DNA of 64,000 nt from Mycolicibacterium setense (GCF_000805385.1 NZ_JTJW01000003.1:620001-684000), one strand, 5' to 3'; counted from the stretch's first letter, positions 25,769-34,361 are shown. The notes: generated from the letters alone by a model not told the origin. Numbers and translations: made by a program.

Positions 25769-27075
25769 TCACGCGGCGCTCACTGACCCGCCTGACCGCG
25801 GTGGCCGCCTGCTCGGTGGCCACGCTGACAGGCTGTGCATTCCACGGACTGAATTCACTGCCTCTGCCCGGCACGGTCGGACGCGGGGCCGACGCGACGG
25901 TCTATCACGTCGAACTCGCCAATATCGGTACCTTGGAAGCCAATTCACCGGTCATGATCGGTGACGTCATCGTGGGCAGCGTCTCCCGCATGGTGGTCAA
26001 GGGCTGGAACGCGGACGTCGAGGTTTCGGTCAAGCCCGACATCGTCGTCCCGTCCAACGCGGTCGCCACCGTCGGGCAGACCAGCCTGCTGGGCTCCATG
26101 CACATCGCCCTCGATCCGCCGGTGGGCGAGCCTCCGTCCGGGCGGCTGACCCCTGGCGCCACCCTCGCGCTCAATCGCACGTCGACGTATCCGTCGACCG
26201 AACAGACCCTGTCGTCGCTCTCGGTGCTCGTCAACGGTGGCGGGCTCGGCAAGATCGGTGACCTGGTAACCGAATTCAACGCCGCGCTCAACGGCCGTGA
26301 AGACAAGATCCGTGATCTGCTCACGCGCCTTGACGACATCGTCGGAATGTTCGCCGACCAGCGTGACGACATCAACGCCTCGATCACGGCACTGAACCGG
26401 CTGGCGGGCACGCTGGCCGGACAACAGGAAGTGATCACCACGGCGCTGCAACGGATCCCTCCAGCACTGGACGTCCTGGTGAAACAGCGCCCACAGATCA
26501 CCACGGCGTTGGAGAAGTTCGGGCGGTTCAGCGATACCGCGACCAATCTCATCCACGCCACGCGCGACGACTTGCTGACCAACCTGCGCAACCTCGAGCC
26601 AACAGTCAAGGCACTAGCCGACGTCGGGCCGAATCTGGGCACGGTGCTGGCATACGCACCGACGTATCCATACCCGCAGAACTTCATCGACCGGGCGATC
26701 CGCGGCGACTACCTCAACCAGTTCATCACCTTCGACTTCACCGTTCCGCGGCTGAAGCGAGGGTTGTTCCTGGGCACCCGTTGGGGCCAGGAGGGGCTGC
26801 CCCTCACGCCGGCGCCCGGAGACCCCTGGTTCGCCAATTACACGAAGGATCCGCTGGGTATGCCGCTGACGCCACCGCCACCAGCGGCGGTGGCCACGGT
26901 GCCACCGCTGGTTGATCCGATTCCGGACGATGGTCAATCCGCCCCAGCGGCTCCGGTGGTGCAGTCCGGCGAGCACGATCCGTCGGACCCGTCGGCAGTG
27001 CCTGCGCCGCAATCTGATTCGCCCATCGCGCCGGCGCCGTCTGACCCTGTGGCACCGAATGAAGGTGGCAACTGA
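25765..27075 (+). CDS. MceE-type lipoprotein (LprK-like)
   Basis: A 436-residue Mce lipoprotein. The signal peptide ends in a lipobox, TLTGCAFHG, with Cys near residue 25 as the acylation site, as in LprK/Mce1E. The MCE domain follows (ANSPVMIGDVIVGSVSRMVV near residues 50-75). IRGDYLN near residue 312 is usual for MceE proteins. The C-terminal 70 residues are proline-rich. Start overlaps mceD (ATGA) and the stop overlaps mceF (TGATG). Confidence 0.92.
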   Translation: MITRRSLTRLTAVAACSVATLTGCAFHGLNSLPLPGTVGRGADATVYHVELANIGTLEANSPVMIGDVIVGSVSRMVVKGWNADVEVSVKPDIVVPSNAVATVGQTSLLGSMHIALDPPVGEPPSGRLTPGATLALNRTSTYPSTEQTLSSLSVLVNGGGLGKIGDLVTEFNAALNGREDKIRDLLTRLDDIVGMFADQRDDINASITALNRLAGTLAGQQEVITTALQRIPPALDVLVKQRPQITTALEKFGRFSDTATNLIHATRDDLLTNLRNLEPTVKALADVGPNLGTVLAYAPTYPYPQNFIDRAIRGDYLNQFITFDFTVPRLKRGLFLGTRWGQEGLPLTPAPGDPWFANYTKDPLGMPLTPPPPAAVATVPPLVDPIPDDGQSAPAAPVVQSGEHDPSDPSAVPAPQSDSPIAPAPSDPVAPNEGGN

Positions 27076-28679
27076 TGCTCACCCGTTTTGTCAGAATCCA
27101 GCTGGCCATCTTCGCCGTCGCCTCCGTGATCGGCATGGCCCTGATGGGCATGGTCTATCTGCAAGCACCGACTCTGCTGGGCATCGGGCGGATGACGGTG
27201 ACCCTGCAGCTGCCAGGAACCGGTGGGCTCTACCAGTTCTCGAACGTGACCTATCGCGGTGTGCAGATCGGGAAGGTCACCGAGGTGAGGCCCACCCGGC
27301 ACGGAGCGGAAGCCACACTGTCACTGGACACGTCGCCCAAGGTGCCCGCGGACCTGCACGCAGCGGTCCTGAGCGTGTCGGCGGTGGGCGAGCAGTATGT
27401 CGATCTGCAACCCCGCAACGACTCGGGTCCCTATCTGCACGATGGGTCGGTGATCCCGGCATCCAACACGTCGATCCCTCAGGCAGTCGGCCCGATGCTC
27501 GATCAGGTCAGTTCGCTCATGGCCAGCATCCCGAAGGACAAGATCAGCCCGCTGCTCGACGAAACCTTCAAGGCCTTCAACGGTTCCGGAAACGACATGG
27601 GATCGCTGCTGGACTCTTCGTCGCGACTGATCGCCGAGGCGAACGCCGCCTCCGATCAGGCCCGTGCCCTCATCGACGACGGCGCGCCACTGCTCGACGG
27701 GCAGGCCGAATCAGTCGATGCGATCCGTACGTGGGCGCGCAGCATGGCCGGAATCACCAAGCAGGTCGCCGACGACGACCAGCACGTGCGCACCCTGCTC
27801 AAGGACGGGCCGGGCACGGCTGACGAAGCATCCCGGTTGTTCAATCAGGTCAAGCCCACGCTGCCGCTGTTGCTGGCCAACCTCTCCAGCCTCGGACAGG
27901 TGGGAGTGACCTACCATCCCGCGCTCGAGCAACTCCTGGTGCTTCTGCCACCGTCCATCGCTGCCACGCAGTCATACGGTGCGCCCAAGAACAATCCGAC
28001 CGGAATGTCGTTGGGCGACTTCACCCTCAACGTCGGAGATCCGCCGGCTTGCACGGTCGGATTCCTTCCGCCGTCAGCGTGGCGGTCTCCTGAGGACACC
28101 AGCGACATCGACACCCCCGACGGCCTGTACTGCAAGCTGCCACAGGATTCACCGATCGGTGTCCGCGGCGCGCGCAACTACCCGTGCATGGGCCAACCGG
28201 GAAAGCGTGCGCCCACAGTCGAAATCTGTAACAGCGACCGTCCGTACGAACCGTTGGCGATGCGCCAGCATGCCCTCGGCCCGTACCCGATCGATCCGAA
28301 TCTGCTGGCTCAAGGGATCGCGCCGGATTCGCGTGTCGATCGCGACGCGTTCATCCACGGTCCGGTAGAGGGCACGCCGATGCCGCCGGCGGCCGTGCCG
28401 CCGGATGAGGCACCGCCTGCTGTTGAAGCGCCTGCTGAAGCGCCTGCTGAAGCACCGCCTGCGGAGGCGCCGGTTGCCGAGGTACCGCCCAGCGCAAACG
28501 CTCCGACGATGGCGCCGAGCGCGTTCACTCCCAACGGATCTGGCGGTCCGTCGGTCGCGATCGCGACCTATGACCCGCGGACGGGGCGGTACGCCACTCC
28601 GGACGGCAAGGTGTACCGGCAGTCCGACCTCGTGCCGCGTACCGGTGAGGAGACCTGGCAGGACCTCTTCACCACCTGA
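27075..28679 (+). CDS. MceF-type Mce family protein
   Basis: A 534-residue subunit, the last of the operon. N-terminal helix LAIFAVASVIGMALMGMVYL, MCE domain (GGLYQFSNVTYRGVQIGKVT near residues 50-75), long helical part, and a C-terminal Ala/Pro/Glu-rich repeat (about 438-475) before a final conserved segment YDPRTGRYATPDGKVYRQSD that is frequent in MceF proteins. The reading frame is intact, so all eight transporter genes are complete. Confidence 0.92.
   Translation: MLTRFVRIQLAIFAVASVIGMALMGMVYLQAPTLLGIGRMTVTLQLPGTGGLYQFSNVTYRGVQIGKVTEVRPTRHGAEATLSLDTSPKVPADLHAAVLSVSAVGEQYVDLQPRNDSGPYLHDGSVIPASNTSIPQAVGPMLDQVSSLMASIPKDKISPLLDETFKAFNGSGNDMGSLLDSSSRLIAEANAASDQARALIDDGAPLLDGQAESVDAIRTWARSMAGITKQVADDDQHVRTLLKDGPGTADEASRLFNQVKPTLPLLLANLSSLGQVGVTYHPALEQLLVLLPPSIAATQSYGAPKNNPTGMSLGDFTLNVGDPPACTVGFLPPSAWRSPEDTSDIDTPDGLYCKLPQDSPIGVRGARNYPCMGQPGKRAPTVEICNSDRPYEPLAMRQHALGPYPIDPNLLAQGIAPDSRVDRDAFIHGPVEGTPMPPAAVPPDEAPPAVEAPAEAPAEAPPAEAPVAEVPPSANAPTMAPSAFTPNGSGGPSVAIATYDPRTGRYATPDGKVYRQSDLVPRTGEETWQDLFTT
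28411..28470. repeat. Short imperfect tandem repeat inside mceF
   Basis: About five imperfect 12-base units of the type GAAGCGCCTGCT encode a Pro-Ala-Glu-Ala run in the linker before the conserved MceF tail. The unit is a multiple of three, so copy changes would keep the frame and only alter linker length. Confidence 0.6.
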
Positions 28680-28685
28680 TCCGAA

Positions 28686-28714
28686 ACCCCCGCAATGGAA
28701 TCCATTGCGGGGGT
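28686..28714 (+). terminator. Hairpin after the mce operon
   Basis: A 14-base perfect inverted repeat (ACCCCCGCAATGGA and its complement) around a single central base begins seven bases after the mceF stop. There is no long U tract, as is common for mycobacterial terminators. The convergent secreted-protein gene ends at 28752, so it could act in both directions. Confidence 0.7.
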
Positions 28715-28751
28715 CTGGTGTAGGCGCTACGACAGCTGAAAAGCTCTCCGG

Positions 28752-29264
28752 TCAGTCGGTTTTCACCAGCTTGAAAGGCATCGTGATGAACACGACCTTG
28801 CTGGTGCCGCACGATCCGCTGACGCCTGTCGTCGAATCCTCGCCCAGCAGTGTCGTCGACGTCGGATCGGTGGCGGTGGCGTCTTTGTTCGAGGGGAAGA
28901 AGCGGAACACCTGCAGTCCCGGGCCTGCAGTCCCGTCCCCACACGGCTGCCAGTTGTCCACCGTCTTCTTGACGAACCAGACGCCGCTCTTCTTGTAGAT
29001 CGGTGCGCTCCATCCCCAGTCGCTGTCGACCGTGCCGGTGCACTCGCTGGGATAGCTGCAGGTCGTGGAGATCGTCCAGGTGCTGCGAATGCTCGCTTCG
29101 TCGTGGAAGATGTCGTTTGTCTTCGCCCACTCGCCATTGGACGTAGCGGTGTAGGTGCCGTTGAGGCCCCAGCTGGGGGATGCCGCGGCCACGGGGCTGC
29201 CCACCCCGCCCACTGCAACGGTCGTAAGTACCCCTGCCCCAATGAATGCCGTCGACACCCGCAT
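28752..29264 (-). CDS. Secreted mycobacterial protein of unknown function
   Basis: A 170-residue exported protein. MRVSTAFIGAGVLTTVAVGG followed by SPVAAASPSWG is a Sec signal peptide with likely cleavage after an AAA/ASP site near residue 28. The mature part has four cysteines (TTCSYPSECTG, WQPCGDG, SGSCGTS) and many Trp and Thr residues, as in a family of small mycobacterial secreted beta-rich proteins. ATG 29264 has GAGGAG upstream; an open frame to 29354 is rejected. It points towards the mce operon, on the opposite strand. Function unknown. Confidence 0.75.
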   Translation of the reverse strand: MRVSTAFIGAGVLTTVAVGGVGSPVAAASPSWGLNGTYTATSNGEWAKTNDIFHDEASIRSTWTISTTCSYPSECTGTVDSDWGWSAPIYKKSGVWFVKKTVDNWQPCGDGTAGPGLQVFRFFPSNKDATATDPTSTTLLGEDSTTGVSGSCGTSKVVFITMPFKLVKTD

Positions 29265-29405
29265 GACCCAGCTCCTCTGAACGCTGCCACGGGCGGTTGC
29301 CGTGGCAGTGTTCACTGTCCAGCTTTTGGCGTGATTTTGCCGACGATGTCCCACCTAGTGGGCTATTGGCTGGCGGATGGATTCAGCCGTGCCACAGTGA
29401 CGTTC

Positions 29406-29789
29406 GTGCGGATACCGATCGCGGTCACGACAGGGCTGATCGTCACGGCGATGATCGCCCCATCCCCGGCCCCGGCGAGCGCAGAACCTGTCGTATGCAG
29501 CGAACCCGCGTGCGTACCCGGGATCGCCGGCGGCGTCGTGCTCGGTGCTCCGTGTGGGGATACGGCGCACTACGTCTTCGGCACGACCTCCTGGGGGCGG
29601 TTGGTGTTCTGCGGATCGCCGCGGCGTTTCGAGCCCCGCTATTTCCGGTCACCGCCCTTGAAAGGCATTCGCGATGAGAACGCGCCATGCACAGGTTTCG
29701 AGAATTCCGTCGCGCAGGCGCCCGACGGACTCTTCTTGAGTTGCGTGACAAGCGACGGGTCGAGCAGGTGGCAGCGTGGCGATGTTTGA
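29406..29789 (+). CDS. Small secreted cysteine-rich protein
   Basis: A 127-residue protein with a signal peptide (RIPIAVTTGLIVTAMIAPSP, ASAEP) and a mature part with six cysteines (VVCSEPACVPG, APCGD, VFCGS, APCTG, LSCVT), suggesting disulphides. I do not recognise a named family. The GTG at 29406 gives a normal signal peptide but lacks a clear ribosome site; GTG 29397 and ATG 29346 are alternatives. It overlaps the next gene by 14 bases. Confidence 0.55.
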   Translation: MRIPIAVTTGLIVTAMIAPSPAPASAEPVVCSEPACVPGIAGGVVLGAPCGDTAHYVFGTTSWGRLVFCGSPRRFEPRYFRSPPLKGIRDENAPCTGFENSVAQAPDGLFLSCVTSDGSSRWQRGDV

Positions 29790-30216
29790 GCTGGGGCGTG
29801 CGGGCATGGTCCCTGCAGTGTTCGCCGTCGCGCTGGTTTCCGGCCTTTCGCTGGCGGCACCGGTGTATGCCGACGAGGGTCCGATGATGCACCGCGTGAC
29901 CTACACGGTCACCGCCGAGGAGACGACGACCGTCGGCATCTATTTCCGCGAGGTCGACCCGCCGACGTGGGCGGACTACAGCCACAACCCCTATGAGTTC
30001 AGCCCCAAGGACGATGTCGTGCTCGAACCCGGCAAGCCGTGGATCCGCGAGACCACACTCGCCGATCCGATGAGATGGGCCATGGTCACGGTCACCACCG
30101 CCGGGCTCGCTCCGCAAGACGCTCGTACGCTGCGCTGCGAACTGGCCGTGGACGGCATCGTCGTACACCGAGCCGCCGGACCCAAAGGAGCTTTGTGCTC
30201 GCTGCGGAACTGGTGA
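29776..30216 (+). CDS. Secreted mycobacterial protein of unknown function
   Basis: About 146 residues with an N-terminal signal peptide (PAVFAVALVSGLSLAAPVYA, cleavage before DEGP). The mature domain contains IYFREVDPPTWADYSHNPYE and ends in GPKGALCSLRNW, reading like a single beta-sandwich with one disulphide (RCEL...LCSL), somewhat like the extracellular part of MmpS proteins but without their anchor motif. GTG 29776 or ATG 29782 may start it. The preceding gene overlaps. Role unknown. Confidence 0.65.
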   Translation: MAMFELGRAGMVPAVFAVALVSGLSLAAPVYADEGPMMHRVTYTVTAEETTTVGIYFREVDPPTWADYSHNPYEFSPKDDVVLEPGKPWIRETTLADPMRWAMVTVTTAGLAPQDARTLRCELAVDGIVVHRAAGPKGALCSLRNW

Positions 30217-30374
30217 CGGCCACCGGTTTGTTCGGCTGCGGGTTTGTCCACTGGATGGGACAGCTGCATCACCGCTGATTTCCACGGCACTACCGTGTGG
30301 CAGCAATCACATCGGCCATACGACGGCAGTCACTAGTGCATCCGTGAGTGGCCGAGACCAACCGGAGGTGCTCT
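30217..30374. other. Gene-free leader before the Mce-associated pair
   Basis: This stretch of 158 bases ends in GGAGGTGCTCT just before the ATG at 30375, a strong ribosome site. It probably carries the promoter of the two Mce-associated genes. No hairpin or coding frame of note was seen. Confidence 0.35.
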
Positions 30375-31067
30375 ATGCGGTTACTCAGCCGCTCCGACCA
30401 GGAAACTGAGACAGCCGTGGGCGACGAGACCGGCGATGCCGACTCGTCGCCGGGCGCCGATGACGTGGAGCCGCTGCAGGGCACCGAAACTGACGCTGAC
30501 GCTGCCCCAGGGGACGGGGACGGGGGCGGGGACGGGGACGGGGACGGGGACGACAACCAACCTTCTCGCGTGCGCAGATGGCGTCCCAAACTTGCGACCG
30601 TGCTCGGCGGCGTTGCCGTTCTTGTCAGCGGCGCGTTGATGGCGGCCAGTGGCTACATGGTCTGGTTTCACCAGCAAGCTGAACGTGAGCAGCAGCGGCG
30701 CGCCGAGTTCTCGGCTGCCGCGTCGCAGGCCGCCGTCACCTTGATGTCGATCGACAGCGCCACCGCGAAGGACAACGTCCAGCAGATCATCGACAATTCG
30801 ACCGGGCCGTTCAGGGAGGACATCGAGTCCACGTCCGAAGATCTGGTGAAAGCGGCGCAGGATTCGAAAGCGACGACGAAGGCGACGGCGCGCGCCTCGG
30901 CCGTGCAGTCGATGGACGGAGACTCCGCGGTCGTCCTCGTCAGTACGGCGACCACGGTGAGCAATTCGGCCGGGGCGAACCAGCAGCCGCGGAACTGGCG
31001 GCTGAGCGTCACCATGGTCAAAGACGGGGGACAGATCAAGATGTCGAAGGTGGAGTTCGTCCCATGA
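30375..31067 (+). CDS. Mce-associated membrane protein (Mam-type)
   Basis: A 230-residue single-pass membrane protein. Residues 1-65 are cytoplasmic, acidic and low-complexity (a Gly-Asp run). One membrane helix follows (LATVLGGVAVLVSGALMAAS) and then an outer NTF2-like domain (QQRRAEFSAAASQAAVTLMS, ending in VTMVKDGGQIKMSKVEF). This is the layout of the Mce-associated proteins encoded downstream of mce operons, which are thought to stabilise Mce complexes. ATG 30375 has GGAGG upstream. Overlaps the next gene by four bases. Confidence 0.85.
   Translation: MRLLSRSDQETETAVGDETGDADSSPGADDVEPLQGTETDADAAPGDGDGGGDGDGDGDDNQPSRVRRWRPKLATVLGGVAVLVSGALMAASGYMVWFHQQAEREQQRRAEFSAAASQAAVTLMSIDSATAKDNVQQIIDNSTGPFREDIESTSEDLVKAAQDSKATTKATARASAVQSMDGDSAVVLVSTATTVSNSAGANQQPRNWRLSVTMVKDGGQIKMSKVEFVP
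30510..30553. repeat. GGGGAC hexanucleotide repeat inside mam-type gene
   Basis: Seven or so GGGGAC/GGGGGC hexamers in a row encode a Gly-Asp run in the cytoplasmic tail. Being in units of two codons, slippage would alter tail length without a frameshift. Confidence 0.8.
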
Positions 31068-31690
31068 GCACAACAACATCCGAAGTTGACATCGAGAGCG
31101 CTGCGGACGATGAGTCGATCTCTGACGAGTCAAAGACCAACAGCCCCAGCGGAATTGACGCTGAGACGGCATTGGCCGACGCCCCGTCCGAACGGTGGAT
31201 GCACCGTCTTGCCCTGCGATGGCGCCCGATAGCGGTCATCTGCGTACTGCTGGCATCGGCGGCCTCGGCAGCGGCGCTCTATTTCGGCGTATATCGAGTG
31301 GACCATGGGAATGCCGCGGCGACCATGACCGTGATCGACGTGGCATCCGAAGGTTCGGTGGCGTTGTTGTCTTATGCACCAAACAGTTTGGACAAGGACT
31401 TCGCCGACGCACGATCCCGCCTGACCGGTGAGTTCTTGACGTACTACAGCGAGTTCGCTGACAAGTTCGTGGCGCCGGCAGCCAAGCAGAAAGACATCAA
31501 CGCCACCGCCACTGTTGTTCGCGCCGCCCCGCTCGATGTGCAATCCGACACCGCGGAGGTGTTGGTCTACCTGAACCAGGCGACAACCAGCCGCGACAAC
31601 CCCGAACCGGCGCAGGCCGCGAGTGCCGTCAAGGTCGGGCTCACGAAAATCGATGGCAATTGGCTGATCTCATCGTTCAACCCGATCTAG
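31064..31690 (+). CDS. Mce-associated membrane protein (Mam-type)
   Basis: A 208-residue paralogue of the upstream gene: an acidic cytoplasmic N-terminus, one membrane helix (AVICVLLASAASAAALYFGV) and an outer NTF2-like domain (VALLSYAPNSLDKDFADARS, then LTGEFLTYYSEFADKFVAP, ending KIDGNWLISSFNPI). The ATG overlaps the preceding stop. A pair of such proteins near an mce locus is the usual pattern; here they are separated from mceF by three secreted-protein genes. Confidence 0.85.
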   Translation: MSTTTSEVDIESAADDESISDESKTNSPSGIDAETALADAPSERWMHRLALRWRPIAVICVLLASAASAAALYFGVYRVDHGNAAATMTVIDVASEGSVALLSYAPNSLDKDFADARSRLTGEFLTYYSEFADKFVAPAAKQKDINATATVVRAAPLDVQSDTAEVLVYLNQATTSRDNPEPAQAASAVKVGLTKIDGNWLISSFNPI

Positions 31691-31888
31691 GCGGTCGAAT
31701 CGTGATGTGACTCTGCGGCGGGTGTAGTTGTTCGCGTCGCACCCACACCGGGGTTGCGGCCCGCCTGTGGGGTGGTCATTTCGCTCGCGCGCGCATTCGT
31801 TTTGCCCATGCGCACGACGCTGCGGTGTGCAGCGTTTCCGCGCGGCGGGTTGCGCGCGGGGTGGGCAAGCGCCGGGCTTGCGTGTTTG

Positions 31889-33967
31889 TCAGGGGCCGCG
31901 TGCCGGTTTGGCTGTGAGGGCATGGTGGTCGATGGGTTGCCATGGGTCGGGGTCGTGCGGTGGCGTGTCGTGCAGCAGTTCCCAGTCGGGTGGGCTTGCG
32001 GGGTCGAATGATTCTGTGTCCCAGGCTTCTTCGGCGCGCGGCGGGATGGGTGCGGGTGGATCAAAGTTTGTGTCGCGCTCCAGGTCCCATTGGTCCCATT
32101 CCAGGTCGAATTCGTCCCAGTGCGGTTGCGGCACACTGTCGGGCGCCAAGTCCCAGTCGGGTTCTGGATCCCGTTGGACTGTCGGGTCGTTGCGTGGTGG
32201 GTCATCGGGTGGACGGTTCGGGGCCGGCGCGGGGTCGGGGTCTGGTTTCAAGTGCGGGCGAGGTTCGGGGTGGCGCGTCAGGTCGGGCCACGGTTCCTGC
32301 TGCAGGGTGAGCTCCCACTCCGGTTCGGGCCGCGACTCCCACTGCGGGTCCGGTACCGGTTTCATGTCCCGTTCCGGTCCGGCGTGCTGTGCCGGGTATG
32401 GCTCCGGTTCGGGCTGCCGCTCGCACTCCGGCTCGCGCTCTGGCCTGAGCTCCCACTCCGGCTCCCACTCGGGGTCGGGGGTGATGTCCGAGTGCGGTTC
32501 GGGTTCGGCTTTCCACTCGGGGCCACGCGCCGGCTCGGGTTCGGGGGTTGAGGTGGTGCCGGGCTGAGGATCGACCTCGGGTGTGGGTGTGGGCGTGGAT
32601 GTGGGTTTTTGGTCGGGTGGGGTGAGCAGCAGTTCGGGGCGGTGGTGATAGTTGATCCGGGACTGGCCATGGTCGAGACCGGCAGGTGGGTGCCATTCGA
32701 CCTCGCCGCGGGCGTTGATGGTGGTGCGGTAGCCGCCGTCGGTGTGCACCATGCGGTTGTCGGGCCCACAGGCCAGGGTCATCTCATCGACGTTGGTGTT
32801 CCCACCATCGGCCCAATCCGCCGCGGCGTGATGAACCTGGGAGCCGTAGGCGCCGACGGTGCAGCACGGTTTCGTACAACCGCCGTCGCGGGCGATCAAC
32901 ATGATCCGCTGCGCCGGGCTGGCGATGCGGCGGGCCCGGAAATAGTTCACCGCCGCCCCGGTGGCCTCATCGAAAACCGCCAAATGATGATTGGCATGAG
33001 CGCCCATCCGGATGACATCTTTGATCGCGATTTTGGTGCCACCACCGCTGACGCCGATCCCGGCCCGTGATTCGAGGTCTTGCAGGGTGGTGCGGATGAT
33101 CACCGACACCGGCAGCCCGTTGAGCTGCCCCAGATCCCCACTCATCAACACGATCCGCCCGATCACCAGCAGCGCGTCGTGCTGGCGTTGAGCCAGGCCG
33201 CGATGATCATTGTCGATCTGAGCTTGGCTCGGAGTGCCGGTGGTACACGGTTCGTCGTCATCGGGGTTGCACATGCCCGGCGCGGCGAACTTGGCGAACA
33301 AGACCTCGAACACGGCGGCGGCTTCGGGGGTCATGTTGGCGGTCAGGGCGGTCATCGCATCACGACCCTGTTTGGACACGGTCACGCCGCGTTTGCGGGC
33401 GCGTTCAATGTCGTCGGGTTCGGGTCCGTCCTGATCGAGCAGGAACAACCGCAACTCGGCAGTCTCCTTGAGTTCCTTGGGCCCCACCCCGACCGCAACG
33501 CGGACCAGGTCGGCCTCGAACTGTTCCCGGGTGGTCTGATCGACGAAACCGGGCAGATCACCCACCGCGTCGCGCAGCACTTTGACGTGATCACCGGTGA
33601 GCAACCCAGCCGCCTGGGCGACAGCCACCACCGGCAGCACCGGGGCCAAAGGTTCCCCGGTCAGCGAATGGCGTGGCCCCAACTCGGCAGCCTCGGCCAG
33701 CCGGCGCCCGGCCTCCGCACTCGACAGGCGCCACCGGATGCGTAGTACCGCGTTCCAGGATTTGGCGCCCAACTCCCGTGGCGTGGCCTCGGCTTGCAGC
33801 TGGGCCAACAACCGATGCAGCGGACCGGGCAGCTGACAGGTCAAGGTTTCGTACTCGTCGAGCACCGCCAACACTTCCGCGCGGGTCAGCGCGCCGACAT
33901 CACAGGCGGCGAACACGTCGAACGCGGCCCGCAACCCCGCCACCGCCTCAACCGCACCCGCCTCCAT
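31889..33967 (-). CDS. DUF222/HNH endonuclease-like protein (13E12 family) with long C-terminal tail
   Basis: About 692 residues. Residues 1-330 are the DUF222 domain (LTCQLPGPLHRLLAQLQAEA, GPRHSLTGEPLAPVLPVVAV). An HNH nuclease motif follows near residues 360-410, with CTKPCCTVGA, QVHHAAADWADGG and a later N/H. Family members usually end soon after; here about 245 more residues are a Pro/Glu/Trp/Asp-rich repetitive tail (units like PEPEWE and DPEWEPEWEL). ATG 33967 is preferred over the 33982 start because an SOS box sits between them. 13E12-type genes in M. tuberculosis include DNA-damage-induced members, so LexA control is likely here. Confidence 0.88.
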   Translation of the reverse strand: MEAGAVEAVAGLRAAFDVFAACDVGALTRAEVLAVLDEYETLTCQLPGPLHRLLAQLQAEATPRELGAKSWNAVLRIRWRLSSAEAGRRLAEAAELGPRHSLTGEPLAPVLPVVAVAQAAGLLTGDHVKVLRDAVGDLPGFVDQTTREQFEADLVRVAVGVGPKELKETAELRLFLLDQDGPEPDDIERARKRGVTVSKQGRDAMTALTANMTPEAAAVFEVLFAKFAAPGMCNPDDDEPCTTGTPSQAQIDNDHRGLAQRQHDALLVIGRIVLMSGDLGQLNGLPVSVIIRTTLQDLESRAGIGVSGGGTKIAIKDVIRMGAHANHHLAVFDEATGAAVNYFRARRIASPAQRIMLIARDGGCTKPCCTVGAYGSQVHHAAADWADGGNTNVDEMTLACGPDNRMVHTDGGYRTTINARGEVEWHPPAGLDHGQSRINYHHRPELLLTPPDQKPTSTPTPTPEVDPQPGTTSTPEPEPARGPEWKAEPEPHSDITPDPEWEPEWELRPEREPECERQPEPEPYPAQHAGPERDMKPVPDPQWESRPEPEWELTLQQEPWPDLTRHPEPRPHLKPDPDPAPAPNRPPDDPPRNDPTVQRDPEPDWDLAPDSVPQPHWDEFDLEWDQWDLERDTNFDPPAPIPPRAEEAWDTESFDPASPPDWELLHDTPPHDPDPWQPIDHHALTAKPARGP
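31950..32625 (-). repeat. Degenerate repeats encoding the Pro/Glu/Trp tail of the HNH protein
   Basis: The 3' third of the gene consists of imperfect short repeats rich in PEPEWE/DPEWE-type codons. The frame stays open throughout on the minus strand. The tail is strongly acidic with regularly spaced tryptophans and unlike the rest of the protein. The boundaries are approximate. Confidence 0.7.
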
Positions 33968-33970
33968 ATA

Positions 33971-33986
33971 TCGAACATACATTCGA
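33971..33986. promoter_or_regulatory. LexA SOS box upstream of DUF222/HNH gene
   Basis: TCGAACATACATTCGA matches the mycobacterial SOS box TCGAAC-N4-GTTCGA at 11 of 12 defined bases. It lies four bases upstream of ATG 33967. LexA bound here would block transcription or initiation, and DNA damage would release it. Confidence 0.75.
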
Positions 33987-34024
33987 CCACCGACAAGTAC
34001 GGCCGTGCAGATTTTCAGCCCATG

Positions 34025-34351
34025 TCAGTGCGTATCGCGATTGGGCAGCAGCGTCTCGTGCGCCGACGACGTGGCAGCGCGGAACAATACGGCGATCAGG
34101 GCCAGCGCCCCGAGCGCGGCCACTGGGACAGTCCACAACCGGCGCATCATCAGGGCTGACCCGCATTTGTCGACATACTCCTGACCTGCGGCCTCCGCCT
34201 GGACCAAGTGGGCGCCATAGCCGGAGCCGCACGGGACCTGCATGCCGAACTGATCGAAGTCGTCCAGGTAGACCGGCATGCTCAACAGGTACAGCCCGAT
34301 GCCCAACACGACTGCCCCGGCGATCCCGATGTAGACGGCTCGAAAACTCAC
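34025..34351 (-). CDS. Small membrane protein of unknown function
   Basis: A 108-residue protein with two hydrophobic helices: YIGIAGAVVLGIGLYLLSMP at the start and WTVPVAALGALALIAVLF near residue 75. The loop between them holds two cysteines (VPCGSGYG, DKCGSAL), probably extracytoplasmic and able to form a disulphide. Family not recognised. It follows the next small membrane gene by 10 bases on the same strand, so the two form a pair. Confidence 0.7.
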   Translation of the reverse strand: MSFRAVYIGIAGAVVLGIGLYLLSMPVYLDDFDQFGMQVPCGSGYGAHLVQAEAAGQEYVDKCGSALMMRRLWTVPVAALGALALIAVLFRAATSSAHETLLPNRDTH

Positions 34352-34361
34352 CGTTCCCCCT

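Noticed and set aside
19377..28679. Assignment of the operon to mce4 (cholesterol)
   Set aside because: Flanking genes typical of mce4 (kstR, supAB) are not seen; subunit number alone cannot identify the mce type.
31691..31888. Gap between the Mam gene and the HNH gene searched for RNA or small genes
   Set aside because: Only GC-rich sequence without a coherent hairpin or ribosome site was seen; nothing is claimed.
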